A stretch of DNA of 59,474 nucleotides from Chthoniobacter sp. (lineage in GTDB: Bacteria > Verrucomicrobiota > Verrucomicrobiia > Chthoniobacterales > Chthoniobacteraceae), in NCBI GenBank assembly GCA_028293645.1, contig JAQGOK010000159.1, positions 1 to 59,474 of the forward strand. Direction: 5' to 3'. The notes under the pieces are model-generated. The model was not told the origin of the DNA, did no database searches, and worked only from the letters and a program-made list of their open reading frames with translations. Positions 36,520-46,076 of this stretch are shown here, piece by piece. Positions within the stretch are counted from its first letter, which is position 1. The number at the start of each line of letters is the position of its first letter. The translations under genes were made by a program, and so were the position numbers.

Positions 36520-37692
36520 CTACGCGAGACGCACCGCACGGGTCTTATCCAGGCGAAGCACATCGCCGCGCTTCAGCTCGAGGGAGGCCTTCACGTCGAG
36601 GAGCTTTTCGCCGTTCAGCTGCACGCTGCCTTGCTCGACCAGACGGCGCGCATCGCCGCGCGATTTTTTGAGCTGAAAGCATTCCCCGTAGCCCGCGACA
36701 ATAACCGACAGCAGATCCGACGCGTTACTTTGCACGGCAAACTCCGGCAATTCGGCTTTGTCCAGATCGCGCTTGCTGAAACGCGTATTGAAGTCATCCA
36801 AGGCTGCCTGCGCTCCCTCACGCGAGTGGTATCGCTCGACGAGGCGGAAGGCGAGTTGCTTCTTGGCATCCATCGGGTGGCCAGCCGGCAAGGCCTCGCC
36901 GAGCAGCAGCAGGTAATAGCGCTCCATGAGCGTGTCGCTGATGCTCATCAGCTTCCCGAACATGGTGACAGGCGGTTCGCTGACCCCGACATAGTTGCCG
37001 AGACTCTTCGACATCTTCTGCACGCCATCGAGTCCTTCGAGGAGTGGCATCAAAAACACGACCTGCTGTTCCTGGCCTTCTTCGCGCTGCAGATCACGGC
37101 CAACGAGGATGTTGAAAAGCTGATCCGTGCCGCCGATCTCGACGTCCGCCTTCACCTTTACGGAGTCCCAGCCCTGCATGATCGGATATTGGATCTCGTG
37201 CAAATGCACCGGTTCGCCGCGATCCACGCGCGCCTTGAAGTCCTCGCGCTGGAGCATCTGTTGAAGCGTCACGCGCGCGTTCAGCCGCATGACTTGCTCG
37301 AACGGCATGATCTCAAACCACTCGCCATTGAAGACGGTCCGCGTCCGCTGCGGATCGAGAATCTTGAACGCTTGCTGCTGAAAGCTCGCCGCGTTTTGCA
37401 TGATCTGATCATGCGAAAGATGAGGCCGCGTTTTCGACCGGCCGGTCGGATCGCCGATCATCGCGGTGAAATCGCCAATGATCAGAATTGCCTGATGGCC
37501 AAGATCTTGAAACTGCCGGAGCTTCGTCAGCGCCACAGTGAAGCCGAGATGAATGTCGGGCGCGGTCGGATCGACCCCGAGTTTCACATTCAGTGGCCGA
37601 CCGGAACGAAGCTTTGCGAGGAGTTCGGCTTCGGAAACGATCTGAGCCGCTCCGCGTTTGAGAATTTCGAGCTGCGCTTGCGGCGACTGCAT
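36520..37692 (-). CDS. tyrS: Tyrosyl-tRNA synthetase
   Basis: The 390-residue class I synthetase charges tRNA-Tyr. The HIGH-type motif is HLGF in GVDPTAPDIHLGFTVAL, the tyrosine-binding IQYPIMQGWDSV and VEIGGTDQLFNILVGRDLQ follow, and KMSKSLGNYVGV is the KMSKS loop. Residues about 330-390 are an S4-type RNA-binding domain (ARRLVEQGSVQLNGEKLLD). The motif spacing fits the TyrRZ/type-2 branch. It stands alone, with gaps of about 115-150 bases on both sides. No T-box is visible upstream, as expected outside Firmicutes. Confidence 0.96.
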   Translation of the reverse strand: MQSPQAQLEILKRGAAQIVSEAELLAKLRSGRPLNVKLGVDPTAPDIHLGFTVALTKLRQFQDLGHQAILIIGDFTAMIGDPTGRSKTRPHLSHDQIMQNAASFQQQAFKILDPQRTRTVFNGEWFEIMPFEQVMRLNARVTLQQMLQREDFKARVDRGEPVHLHEIQYPIMQGWDSVKVKADVEIGGTDQLFNILVGRDLQREEGQEQQVVFLMPLLEGLDGVQKMSKSLGNYVGVSEPPVTMFGKLMSISDTLMERYYLLLLGEALPAGHPMDAKKQLAFRLVERYHSREGAQAALDDFNTRFSKRDLDKAELPEFAVQSNASDLLSVIVAGYGECFQLKKSRGDARRLVEQGSVQLNGEKLLDVKASLELKRGDVLRLDKTRAVRLA

Positions 37693-37810
37693 AATTGCTT
37701 GATGCAGATGGAATAAAGCGCCGCGCGCGCGCTGGTGGCGAGAAGAAACCGCCCGCGAATCAGCCTCGGAACAAAGTTTGCAACCTGCCGCCCCAACTGC
37801 GAGGCGCTCA

Positions 37811-37826
37811 GTGCCGGCGCTGGCAC
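37811..37826 (-). terminator. Weak hairpin downstream of the HAD phosphatase gene
   Basis: The arms GTGCC and GGCAC flank a 6-base GC-rich loop 13 bases after the HAD gene stop on the reverse strand. It is short and has no T-run, so a terminator role is tentative. Confidence 0.3.
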
Positions 37827-37839
37827 CCGGCGCGTGCCG

Positions 37840-38511
37840 TTACGTTCGGGATGAAGAAATCAGCGGTGAACCAGCAAGGCGGGCAAGCAGGTCTGCGGGA
37901 TCGTCGTAGATGGCGACGGCACCCTGGAGGGTTTCCTCGGGAAAGCCTCCACAGCGAACCGCGATGGTCTGCAGGCCGGCTTTCGCGGCGGCTTCGATGT
38001 CGTAGGGGGTGTCACCGATGACAATCGCTTGTTCCGGCGGCAGATTGCCGAGGCGATCGAGAGCGGCTTCGAAGATGTCGGGGTGCGGCTTGGATTTTTC
38101 GGCGTCGTCCTTGGAGGTCTCTGTGTCGATGAGATCGGCGATCTGGGCGCGGTCTTTGTAGGTCTGAAGTTCCTTGCCGATGGCCGAGGAGGCGAGGGCG
38201 ATTCGCAGGCCCTTCGCGAGCAACTCCTGGAAGAGCTCGCGGACCTTGGGGAAGCCTTGCACCCGCGGCATGTATTCCTTCGCGAACAGCTCGGTTCGCC
38301 ACTTCGAGATCTCTTCGCCGCGCTCTTCGATCTCTTCCTTGCTCAAGAACACCGGCATGAGCTGGTCGCCGCCTTTGCCGATCTGCGCGCGGACATCTGC
38401 GAAGGCGACCTCCTTGCCGAAATGCTGGAACGCCCGCTGCCACGCTTCCGCGTGCAGATCGACGGTATCCACCAAGGTTCCATCCACATCGAATATCGCG
38501 GCGCGTATCAT
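37840..38511 (-). CDS. HAD-superfamily phosphatase (phosphoglycolate phosphatase-like)
   Basis: The 223-residue protein has HAD motif I FDVDGTLVDT with both nucleophile and acid/base Asp, motif II in ALASSA, the motif III Lys in DAEKSKPHPDIFEAAL, and motif IV IVIGDTPYDIEAA. The helical cap between motif I and II (LHAEAWQRAFQHFG) places it in subfamily IA, with phosphoglycolate phosphatases and beta-phosphoglucomutases. The substrate cannot be read from sequence. A Gly-Gly stretch after the cap start (QIGKGGDQLMP) is common in broad-range sugar-phosphate phosphatases. It lies 36 bases downstream of the aldo/keto reductase gene, probably in the same operon. Confidence 0.88.
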   Translation of the reverse strand: MIRAAIFDVDGTLVDTVDLHAEAWQRAFQHFGKEVAFADVRAQIGKGGDQLMPVFLSKEEIEERGEEISKWRTELFAKEYMPRVQGFPKVRELFQELLAKGLRIALASSAIGKELQTYKDRAQIADLIDTETSKDDAEKSKPHPDIFEAALDRLGNLPPEQAIVIGDTPYDIEAAAKAGLQTIAVRCGGFPEETLQGAVAIYDDPADLLARLAGSPLISSSRT

Positions 38512-38547
38512 GCGCCCGATTCGCGGGGGAGCCGGGATGAGGCTGTA

Positions 38548-39711
38548 TCAGCGCGCCGCCGCAGGCGACGTGGGTTCAGCGTGGGCGTAGGCGAGGTCCT
38601 TGGCCGGACTGATGCGCCAGCGCTCGGCAACCTGCAGGAGATCGTTGGTGAGCGCCCAACGATCGGGCAAGGTTTCGCCGATGTGCCGCGGGTTGCCGCC
38701 TTTGAGGTCCATGCAGCCGGTGTTGTCGCCAATACGGCGGATCTCCTCCACTTCGTCCCTGCTTAAAGTCAGCTCGGGCAGGCTCGCGAGTTCTTCGATC
38801 TTCGCCTCGATTGGTTTTGCGCCGGAACCCACTTCCTGGATCATCGTCGGAATGACGCTCTTCACCGGAGCGTGGCTGAGATTCCAGACGAGGGAGAGCT
38901 GGAGCATGGTCAGGCCGTGGTCTTTGGCAAAGGGGCGCAGCCGCTCCATCTTCGCGTGCGCGGCTTCCACCCAACCGGCGGGGCGGAAGGTGCGGTGATC
39001 GCGCTGGCCGAAGGTGTGTCCGGGCTTCACGTCGTCGTGGAAAACGCCGCCGTAATCGGCGACGCGGGTGATCAACTTCACGTTGTGCTGCTCGGCGGCT
39101 GGCAGGCAGAGCGAACCTGGCCACGGCTCGAGCGGATTAAGGATGATCATGGCCCAATCCATCAGCGCGCCGAAGCGCTCGAAGCTGAGGATCAGGTCGA
39201 GCGCAAAGCCGTTCGCCGGTCCCGGCGCGATGCCAAGCAACTCCGTGAGCTTCGCTTCGCGCAGCTTTTCCATACCGTTCCAAACGGCGTCGCTGGTGTA
39301 TCCGGTGTGATCGGGGTTGTGCAGCAGGACGCAGTCGAAGTGGTCCGTCCCGCAGCGCGCGAGGGCCTTCTCCGTGGCCATGCGGATGTAGCTGGCGTAA
39401 TCGCCGCTGCGCCGGAGCTGTGCGTGCGTGAAGCGCGGGAAGCCTTTGGATCCGTCACGCTGGCCGCTGTAGAAATCGTGACCGATGGCGCCGACCAGGC
39501 AGTAGCTGTCGCGCCGAAAACCGGCAAGCGCGCGGCCGAGCATTTCGTCCGCGGCGCCATTGCCGTAAACGTCGGCGGTCATGAACGTCCGGACGCCGCT
39601 TTCGTAAGCGAGGCGGATCGCGCCGATGAAACGATCGTCGTCAAGCGGTTCGCCGAAATGCATGAAGCGGCCGCCGCTCCAGGTGCCGTACGCGGTGCGG
39701 GTGAGATCCAT
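38548..39711 (-). CDS. Aldo/keto reductase family protein
   Basis: The 387-residue protein follows the aldo/keto reductase barrel: GVRTFMTADVYGNGAADEMLGRALAGFRR near the start holds the catalytic Asp and Tyr (TADVYG). HFDCVLLHNPDHTGY is the position of the usual Lys/His segment. MLQLSLVWNLSHAPVKSVIPTM is the NADPH-binding end. In the second motif the catalytic His is present but the usual preceding Lys is not obvious, so activity is not certain. The family reduces sugar aldehydes or ketones. The C-terminal 70 residues are an extension beyond the basic barrel. It belongs to the leftward run gnd - peptidase - reductase - HAD phosphatase. Confidence 0.82.
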   Translation of the reverse strand: MDLTRTAYGTWSGGRFMHFGEPLDDDRFIGAIRLAYESGVRTFMTADVYGNGAADEMLGRALAGFRRDSYCLVGAIGHDFYSGQRDGSKGFPRFTHAQLRRSGDYASYIRMATEKALARCGTDHFDCVLLHNPDHTGYTSDAVWNGMEKLREAKLTELLGIAPGPANGFALDLILSFERFGALMDWAMIILNPLEPWPGSLCLPAAEQHNVKLITRVADYGGVFHDDVKPGHTFGQRDHRTFRPAGWVEAAHAKMERLRPFAKDHGLTMLQLSLVWNLSHAPVKSVIPTMIQEVGSGAKPIEAKIEELASLPELTLSRDEVEEIRRIGDNTGCMDLKGGNPRHIGETLPDRWALTNDLLQVAERWRISPAKDLAYAHAEPTSPAAAR

Positions 39712-39767
39712 AATAAATTAGCTAAGCGTCGGGTTGAGCGGGGCTGACATGGGAAGATCGGCAAGGG

Positions 39768-40883
39768 TTAGCCAGCCTGATACTCGCTCCAAAGCGTCGC
39801 GAGGTCTTGGCCGGTGATCTCAGACCAAAGCTCGTCGCGGAACTTCCGTTCATGCATGGCGCGGCTGAGTTTCCCGGTGAGCTCGGGTGCATACTTTTTC
39901 TTCACCCACGCGAGGAACTTCGCCGCTTCGCTGTACGCGCGGTTGTAGTCCGAGCGTTTCGGGTCGATTCGCTCCAGCCGCTGCACCCAGGCATCGGTCG
40001 GAGGCGAGAGTTCGTAGCGGATCAAGTCGGAGATTCCTTCGACGAGCCAGCCGGGATTGCCGGGAGGGTATTGCTGCACCACGTGCGTGAGCTCGTGGGT
40101 GAACATGCCGATGCTGTCCGCAGGATCGCGGAGCACCCAGGCAGTGTTCAGCGTGATCGTGTTGCCGGAGGCATAAGCCGGTACGCCGCGGCCGGTCTCG
40201 GATTTGTAAGCAACCACGAGCGACTTCGGCACGCGCTCCCACGGGATATCCAGGCGCTTCGCCATGTCGCCGAGTTGCTCGACGTAAATCGTTGCGGCTT
40301 TTTCAAGGAACGCTGTGAGCTGCTTCTGCTCTTCGCCAGCCAGTAGCGAGGCGTCGCCAACGAAGCTGACCATGACGTTCTCAAACTCGGCGCCGAGCTG
40401 CTTTTGGCTGCGCACGATTCCGGCCGCGGCGAAAGCCGCGTCGCTCGCGCGGACTTCGCGCAGGGTGATTGAATGCGCCGCGTCTTTGAGCAGGCGCACG
40501 CGGATCGCTTTGATCGGCTGAGGCGGGAGCGCCGCGTCCACTGCGCCGTCGTTGAACTGCGCGGCTTCTGTAAAAGCGGTTCCGTCTTCGGAGACTTCCA
40601 GCACGGCGTCGGCGAGACGTTCGCTGCCGTCGGTTTTGCCGGTCAGCACCGAAACTCGCGTGAGTTTGGTGGCGGAATCAAGGGCGACGGTGAAGAAGTC
40701 CGCTGCTTTCGGTGCCCGCCTCGAAGCAAAATAGGTGGCCTCATCCGCATCAACCGCAAACGCGGCGGTGCGCCCCATTCGCGGCTCGATGTTCGTGGCG
40801 AGATGCACCGGGATGGGCTCAGCGGCACGCGCTGCGGCGCAAGTGATGGCCAGGAGAAAAGCGAGACGAGAGAGACGGTTCAT
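39768..40883 (-). CDS. Secreted basic-secretory-protein (BSP) family zinc peptidase
   Basis: The 371-residue protein has a signal peptide (to about residue 20) and a F5/8 type C-like region at about 30-145. A BSP (PF04450-type) domain at about 165-371 completes it. The metal site is HELTHVVQQ (HExxH, residues 263-267), followed by GNPGWLVEGISDLIRY, where the family keeps its third ligand and the Met-turn region. YSEAAKFLAWVKKKY and LWSEYQAG close the domain. BSP proteins are known from plant defence and from bacteria, with poorly known substrates. The discoidin-like part suggests binding to a polysaccharide or cell surface. It lies 109 bases downstream of gnd. Confidence 0.85.
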   Translation of the reverse strand: MNRLSRLAFLLAITCAAARAAEPIPVHLATNIEPRMGRTAAFAVDADEATYFASRRAPKAADFFTVALDSATKLTRVSVLTGKTDGSERLADAVLEVSEDGTAFTEAAQFNDGAVDAALPPQPIKAIRVRLLKDAAHSITLREVRASDAAFAAAGIVRSQKQLGAEFENVMVSFVGDASLLAGEEQKQLTAFLEKAATIYVEQLGDMAKRLDIPWERVPKSLVVAYKSETGRGVPAYASGNTITLNTAWVLRDPADSIGMFTHELTHVVQQYPPGNPGWLVEGISDLIRYELSPPTDAWVQRLERIDPKRSDYNRAYSEAAKFLAWVKKKYAPELTGKLSRAMHERKFRDELWSEITGQDLATLWSEYQAG

Positions 40884-40992
40884 GAATAAGGAATGGCAGG
40901 GCGGCTCAGTCGTTCACCTGGAATGGGTCAAAGCAAAATGGCGCGCCGGCATGGAAGCGACGCGCCACTTTGCACGAAGAACGGAAGTGCTG

Positions 40993-42414
40993 CTACGGGT
41001 TGAGCCAGTCGAAGTGGAAGAACTCGCCGCGCGGTTTGTCGATTCGCTCATAGGTGTGTGCGCCGAAGTAATCGCGCTGTGCCTGGAGCAGATTCGCGGG
41101 GAGATTCGCCTGGCGGTAGCTATCGAAGTAGCTGAGGGCGCTGCTGAAGGCCGGCACGGCGACACCGTATTCAATCGCGGTGGTGACGGCGCTCCGCCAG
41201 TTCGCCTGCGTCTCGAGGAGCGTGTCGCGGAAGAACGGATCGAGGATGAGGTTCTTGAGGTCCGGATTGCTGCGATAGGCGTCGGTGATGCGGTTGAGAA
41301 ACCGCGCGCGGATGATGCAGCCGCCGCGCCAGATCGAGGCAATGTCCCCGAAGTTCAGGTTCCAGTTGTAGAGCTTGCTGGCGGCGCCGAGCTGCACCAT
41401 GCCCTGTGCGTAGCTGATGATCTTGCTCGCGTAGAGCGCGTCGCGGACAGCTTCGATGAGCTTCGCGCGATCGCCGGTGAACGGCTTCGCCGTGGGCCCC
41501 GGGAGCACCGCGCTCGCGGCGACACGTTCGTCTTTGAGCGACGAGAGGATGCGCGCTTCGACCGCACTGCCGATCACGCTCAGAGGCACCCCCATTTCCA
41601 CCGCATGGCCGACGGTCCATTTGCCGGTGCCTTTCTGGCCGGCTTTGTCCAAAACGAGATCGACGATGGCCTTGCCCGTTTCGGGGTCTTTGCGGCTGAA
41701 GATCTTGGTCGTGATATCGATCAGGAAGCTATCGAGCTTGCCCTTGTTCCACTCGCCGAAGATCTCGGCGAACTCGTCCGCCGACGGATTCAGAGCGGCC
41801 TTGAGAATCGCGTAGGCTTCGCAGATGAGCTGCATGTCGCCATATTCGATACCGTTGTGCGCCATCTTCACGTAATGGCCGGCGCCGTCCGGACCCATGT
41901 GGCGGCAGCACGGTTCGCCTTCGGCGACGGCGGCAATCTTGGTGTAAATCGGGGCGAGAGCCTCCCAGCCCTGCTTCGAACCGCCGGGCATGATCGACGG
42001 CCCTTTGAGCGCGCCTTCTTCCCCGCCGGAGACGCCGACGCCGAAGAAGTGGAGTCCCTTTTCCTTCAGGTACTTCTCGCGGCGCTGCGTGTCGGTCCAG
42101 AGCGAATTGCCGCCGTCGATGATGATGTCGCCGGGTTCCAGCAGGGGAATGAGCTGCTCGATCACCGCATCCACGGGAGCGCCCGCCTTGACCATGATCT
42201 GCGCTTTGCGCGGGCGCTTCAGCGCGGCGACGAAGTCGGGCAGTGTCTTGGCGAACACGAAGTTCTTACCCTTGCCGCGGCTCGCCTCAAAGGCCTCGAC
42301 GACGCTGGTGGTGCGGTTGAAAACAGCGACGTGAAAGCCGCGGCTTTCCATGTTCAGGACGAGGTTTTCGCCCATCACGGCGAGGCCGATCAGGCCGATA
42401 TCACAGGTGCTCAT
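40993..42414 (-). CDS. gnd: 6-phosphogluconate dehydrogenase, decarboxylating
   Basis: The 473-residue enzyme oxidises 6-phosphogluconate to ribulose 5-phosphate, producing NADPH. The N-terminal Rossmann motif is [22 protein letters not shown], with NRTT after the second strand, typical of NADP preference. [36 protein letters not shown] and [16 protein letters not shown] hold the catalytic Ser, Gly and Lys/Glu positions. The C-terminal all-helical half and the tail ([20 protein letters not shown]) are complete, and the length fits the dimeric long form. The start at 42414 removes a 41-residue non-conserved extension. Confidence 0.97.
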   Translation of the reverse strand: MSTCDIGLIGLAVMGENLVLNMESRGFHVAVFNRTTSVVEAFEASRGKGKNFVFAKTLPDFVAALKRPRKAQIMVKAGAPVDAVIEQLIPLLEPGDIIIDGGNSLWTDTQRREKYLKEKGLHFFGVGVSGGEEGALKGPSIMPGGSKQGWEALAPIYTKIAAVAEGEPCCRHMGPDGAGHYVKMAHNGIEYGDMQLICEAYAILKAALNPSADEFAEIFGEWNKGKLDSFLIDITTKIFSRKDPETGKAIVDLVLDKAGQKGTGKWTVGHAVEMGVPLSVIGSAVEARILSSLKDERVAASAVLPGPTAKPFTGDRAKLIEAVRDALYASKIISYAQGMVQLGAASKLYNWNLNFGDIASIWRGGCIIRARFLNRITDAYRSNPDLKNLILDPFFRDTLLETQANWRSAVTTAIEYGVAVPAFSSALSYFDSYRQANLPANLLQAQRDYFGAHTYERIDKPRGEFFHFDWLNP

Positions 42415-42565
42415 TGAGGTTTGTCGTGCAGTTGAAAGAGACGCAGGTTTTGCGAGGGGCGGGAGCGTATCGGCAAGCCAGCGGGCGAGGCAATGGAGTT
42501 TTCCACCTCGGCGCAGAAGGGGCATGGACTCGGCCACCGCGCTCGTTTAAGCGCAGGGGCGTCAG

Positions 42566-43147
42566 ATGAATTTACCGAATCAACTCACCCTCGCGCGTCT
42601 CATCCTCACGGCCGGATTCGTCGTGGTGCTTTCCTCGTCGTGGCGCTTTGGACACGTAATCGGCGTCCTGCTTTTTGCGATCGCCGGCATGACGGACTAC
42701 CTCGATGGGGAGATCGCGCGGAAGCGAAACCTCGTCACGAATTTCGGACGGCTGATGGACCCGGTGGCGGACAAGGTGATGATGGCGGCGGCGTTCATTT
42801 GCCTCGTGCCGCTGCATGCGTTTCCGGCTTGGGTGGCAGTGGTGATCATCAGCCGCGAATTCCTGATCACCGGCCTGCGCTTGCTAGCCGCCAGCCAGGG
42901 CGTGGTGCTGCCTGCAGAACGGATGGGCAAACACAAGACCGCCTGGCAGATTGTGACCGTGAGCTTCTTTCTCGGGCTACTCGCCCTTGCGGAACTCGAG
43001 CGCGCCGGCGTGATCACCGGCCTCTACTGGTGGGCGCACGCCTGGCACTATGGAGGAGCAGTGCTGATCGCGCTCGCCCTCGTCCTGACGCTCTACTCAG
43101 GCCTCGGTTACCTCTGGAAAAACCGGTCGCTGATTAGCGTCTCGTAG
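42566..43147 (+). CDS. pgsA: CDP-diacylglycerol-glycerol-3-phosphate phosphatidyltransferase
   Basis: The 193-residue integral membrane enzyme makes phosphatidylglycerol phosphate. The CDP-alcohol phosphotransferase signature is present: DYLDGEIARKRN followed by GRLMDPVADK, giving the D-xx-DG-xx-AR-x8-G-x3-D-x3-D pattern with all four Asp. It begins MNLPNQLTLARLILTAG, the standard PgsA N-terminus, and has about five to six membrane helices. It is divergent from gnd (151-base gap) and ends 4 bases before the stop of the convergent OPX gene, leaving no room for a separate terminator. Confidence 0.96.
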   Translation: MNLPNQLTLARLILTAGFVVVLSSSWRFGHVIGVLLFAIAGMTDYLDGEIARKRNLVTNFGRLMDPVADKVMMAAAFICLVPLHAFPAWVAVVIISREFLITGLRLLAASQGVVLPAERMGKHKTAWQIVTVSFFLGLLALAELERAGVITGLYWWAHAWHYGGAVLIALALVLTLYSGLGYLWKNRSLISVS

Positions 43148-43151
43148 TCCT

Positions 43152-43808
43152 CTACTGCCGGACCACGACTTGATCGCCGGGCAGGAGCTTCGGATCGGCT
43201 GCCGGATTCTTATCGAGCGCGCGCAGATCGAACACGGAAACCTGACCGTCCCGGATCAGCCTGCAACCCTTAGGACTGCCGAAGTCGGTGAGGCCGCCAG
43301 CGCCCTGCACCGCCGAGTTCAGAGTCAAATCAGGAGACCATGGCTGCCGTCCTGGAGTCCGTACGCCTCCACCTACCGAGACGAAACGGATGTTTTGCTG
43401 GATGCCGATCACAACCGTCGGACGAGTGAAGATTTTGTCGCTGATGAGGCGATTCTGCACCGCCTGCTGGAACTGCGTGCTCGTCATCCCCGCGGCCCGC
43501 ATGTCGCCGACCATGGGGATGTTCACCGTCCCGTCGGAACCAACGGTATAATCCAGCGCGAACTCATTCGCGAAGTCGGGAGGCATGCCCCCGAGGCGCA
43601 ACGTGAACATGTCTCCGGGGCGGAGCACCGCGATTGCGCCGCTCTGCTGCTGAGGAGCCTGATGTTGGGGTGGCTGCGCGGCAGCGGCGACCGGTATCGC
43701 TACCGGCGCTGCCTCTGGACGGCTCGGCCTGGAAGGAGTTGCCCGCTGCGCCAAAGCCGGGGCGACAGAAGTGGCTAACGCGAGAAGAAGAGCGGAAAAC
43801 GTGCGCAT
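43152..43808 (-). CDS. Short polysaccharide-export (OPX/Wza-like) protein
   Basis: The start at 43808 gives 218 residues with a signal peptide (MRTFSALLLALATSVAPALA) but no lipobox cysteine. After a Pro/Gln/Ala-rich linker (about 22-60) comes the polysaccharide-export domain: LRPGDMFTLRLGG, VGSDGTVNIPMVGDM. A single SLBB-type module (ARRAY-like FVSVGGGVRTPG ... GAGGLTDFGSP) ends at LLPGDQVVVRQ. The protein stops there, so it lacks the C-terminal amphipathic helix by which E. coli Wza crosses the outer membrane. A barrel encoded two genes upstream may supply the pore. It starts 10 bases after the BY-kinase stop, in one operon. Confidence 0.88.
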   Translation of the reverse strand: MRTFSALLLALATSVAPALAQRATPSRPSRPEAAPVAIPVAAAAQPPQHQAPQQQSGAIAVLRPGDMFTLRLGGMPPDFANEFALDYTVGSDGTVNIPMVGDMRAAGMTSTQFQQAVQNRLISDKIFTRPTVVIGIQQNIRFVSVGGGVRTPGRQPWSPDLTLNSAVQGAGGLTDFGSPKGCRLIRDGQVSVFDLRALDKNPAADPKLLPGDQVVVRQ

Positions 43809-43818
43809 AGTTTCCAGG

Positions 43819-45987
43819 TTAGTAGTCGCCTGAGTTATCCCTGGGACGGGCAGCAAGAGCCGGCGGCCGGGGTGCTGGCGGCGCCGGGCGATTGCCTTCT
43901 GGCGTAGTGGCAGCCTGCGGGCGCGGAGCGTAGTAGTCGTTGTAATTGTTGTAGTACGAGTAGCCCTCGTCGTGGCGGGCATCCACGTTGTTCAAAACGA
44001 CCCCAATCAAACGTCCGCCCACGTTCATGACTGCCTGTTTGACCCGCTGAAGCATCGCGCGCGGGAAGCGCCGGTGCTGGACGACCATGATGGTCATGTC
44101 CACTTCACTCGCTAAAACCGATCCGTCACTGACGCCTAGGATCGGAGGGGAGTCGAAGAACACCAGATCGTACTGGGTCTTTAACTTCCGCATCAACTCC
44201 ATCATGCGCTGCGAGTTCAAGATTCCCACCGACTCGCTGGGGAGCTGGCCGCTCGGAATAAAGGAGAGATTGTCGATCCGCGTCGTTTTGACCACTTCTT
44301 CAAGGTCCGCTTTTCCTTGGAGGTAATCCGTAAGACCGAAGGTGTTTGGAACGTCAAAGATCGTATGTTGAGAGGGACGACGAAGATCGGCATCGACCAC
44401 GAGAACGTTGTAACCACCCTTGGCACACGTGAAGGCAAGGTTGTTCAACGTCGTGGACTTGCCTTCTCCCGGACCGCCGCTGATCAGCGTTACAGTGTTC
44501 GCATCGCGGCTCGGCTTATTGAACTCCACGTTCGCTCGGAGGATGCGGTAGGCCTCCGCATCCGCTGTGTCACCCGGCGACTGCATCAACAACGAAACGT
44601 CCTTCGGGATCACTGCCAGAACTGGAATCTGAAGGAAACGCTCCACGTCATCGAGGGTCTTTACGCTCGTATCCAGATACTCAATGAAGAACGCGAGGCC
44701 GACGCCAACGACCAATCCCACCAACCCGGCCAGCGCCATGTAAGCAGGGACGTTCGGTTTGGCCGGCGCGTCCGCTTTCTCGGCTTTATTGTAGATGAGG
44801 GCGGTCGGTTGCTGCACGGTCAGCTTTATCGTTTCCGCCGAGGCGGTAAGAGCAGCACTCTCCATTACTTTCCGGGCCTGGATGTACTTACTTTTGGCGT
44901 CGATATAGGTAAGCGTTTTAGTCTTCTGTGCGATCTGCCTAACAGCCGACTCATCGGAGGCTGCCTGCAAACGTTCCAATCTTTCCTGCTCGATCTTGAG
45001 GCGAGTCGCCTGAGTTTGTCGGATGGTGCCAAGTTCAATCGAAAGCACTTCCCGGTGCTCTCTCTGAGCGGCACGCAAGGCTTTGATTCGGTAGTGGTTC
45101 TCACCGAGACCAGTGTTGATCAGTCGCTGTTCCTCGACGTTAGCATCTTGAAGTAGAGGCAGTGTCTTAAGCACGGTCGGATTCTGAATCTCCAGCGTTT
45201 GTAACAAGCCCATCAGAGCCTCTGGCTGGATCTTCTCGATTTCCTGCAATTGGACGGTGATCTTGCTGACCAGCGATTTCTGCGCGTTCAGATTCTGTTC
45301 ATCGAGAGACATTCGTTGTTCGTCGCGTCCCAGTTGCGGCGAATAGCTCTCGGGGTCGGGATCGGTAATGCTTTCCTGGGCACGAATCTGCGCGGCCGTC
45401 CGAGCAAGTTGTTCGACTTCGATTTGCTGTTGCTTCACGCCTTCCCTTAGCTCCGCCAAGCCCTTCCGGACTCCTTCAGTTAACTCACTCGCTCGCTTGT
45501 CCTGATAGACCACGGCGATCGTGTTCGCGATATTCGCCGCGAGCTGGGCGTTGGTATGGTAAACGCCAATTTCGATCAGGCTGGTGTTCCGAATTTCCTG
45601 CAGGCTCATCGCCCTTTTCAAGCGAATGAATGCCTGTTGAGGGGTCAGCGGAGGCATGCCAGGGAGGCTGAATTCCTTCGTGAGATCGAGGCGTTCGATC
45701 ACGGGATAAAGGATCGCAGTGGTCTGCAGGACTTGGAACTCCTTTGCGACGAACTGGGGATTATAGGACCGCTGAAGACCCATTGATCCAAGCACTTGGA
45801 CCGGGCCCGAGTTGTCCTCCTTCACCTCCATGGTCACCTTCGAGAAGTACTCGCGCGGGAGGAAATACGTCGTCACCCCAGCGGTGACCATGACGAGGAA
45901 GAACGCCAGCAGGATCAGTCCCCAACGCACCTTGATGACACGCCAATAGTCGAGAAAGTGGAGCTTAACCTCACTGGAGTCGTTCAT
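43819..45987 (-). CDS. Wzc-like polysaccharide co-polymerase with BY-kinase domain
   Basis: The 722-residue protein has a Wzz domain with membrane helices at about 24-43 and 416-435. Between them lies a long coiled-coil periplasmic part (170-380). A cytoplasmic bacterial tyrosine-kinase domain follows: Walker A GGPGEGKST at 504-512, Walker A' VVDADLRRPS at 530-539, and Walker B VFFDSPP at 609-615. The tail has the tyrosine cluster used for autophosphorylation (GYSYYNNYNDYY, 675-686) plus a final Tyr. Such proteins control chain length and export of exopolysaccharide through cycles of phosphorylation. The likely phosphatase and the glycosyltransferases are not in the window. It lies 89 bases after the barrel gene. 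Confidence 0.94.
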   Translation of the reverse strand: MNDSSEVKLHFLDYWRVIKVRWGLILLAFFLVMVTAGVTTYFLPREYFSKVTMEVKEDNSGPVQVLGSMGLQRSYNPQFVAKEFQVLQTTAILYPVIERLDLTKEFSLPGMPPLTPQQAFIRLKRAMSLQEIRNTSLIEIGVYHTNAQLAANIANTIAVVYQDKRASELTEGVRKGLAELREGVKQQQIEVEQLARTAAQIRAQESITDPDPESYSPQLGRDEQRMSLDEQNLNAQKSLVSKITVQLQEIEKIQPEALMGLLQTLEIQNPTVLKTLPLLQDANVEEQRLINTGLGENHYRIKALRAAQREHREVLSIELGTIRQTQATRLKIEQERLERLQAASDESAVRQIAQKTKTLTYIDAKSKYIQARKVMESAALTASAETIKLTVQQPTALIYNKAEKADAPAKPNVPAYMALAGLVGLVVGVGLAFFIEYLDTSVKTLDDVERFLQIPVLAVIPKDVSLLMQSPGDTADAEAYRILRANVEFNKPSRDANTVTLISGGPGEGKSTTLNNLAFTCAKGGYNVLVVDADLRRPSQHTIFDVPNTFGLTDYLQGKADLEEVVKTTRIDNLSFIPSGQLPSESVGILNSQRMMELMRKLKTQYDLVFFDSPPILGVSDGSVLASEVDMTIMVVQHRRFPRAMLQRVKQAVMNVGGRLIGVVLNNVDARHDEGYSYYNNYNDYYAPRPQAATTPEGNRPAPPAPRPPALAARPRDNSGDY

Positions 45988-46076
45988 AGATGGGGCGGAA
46001 AAAAGTGATAATAATTAGCGCAGTACCAGCGATCCGCAACGCGTATCTGGATTCGAGGTCGAAACGTCATTTACGT

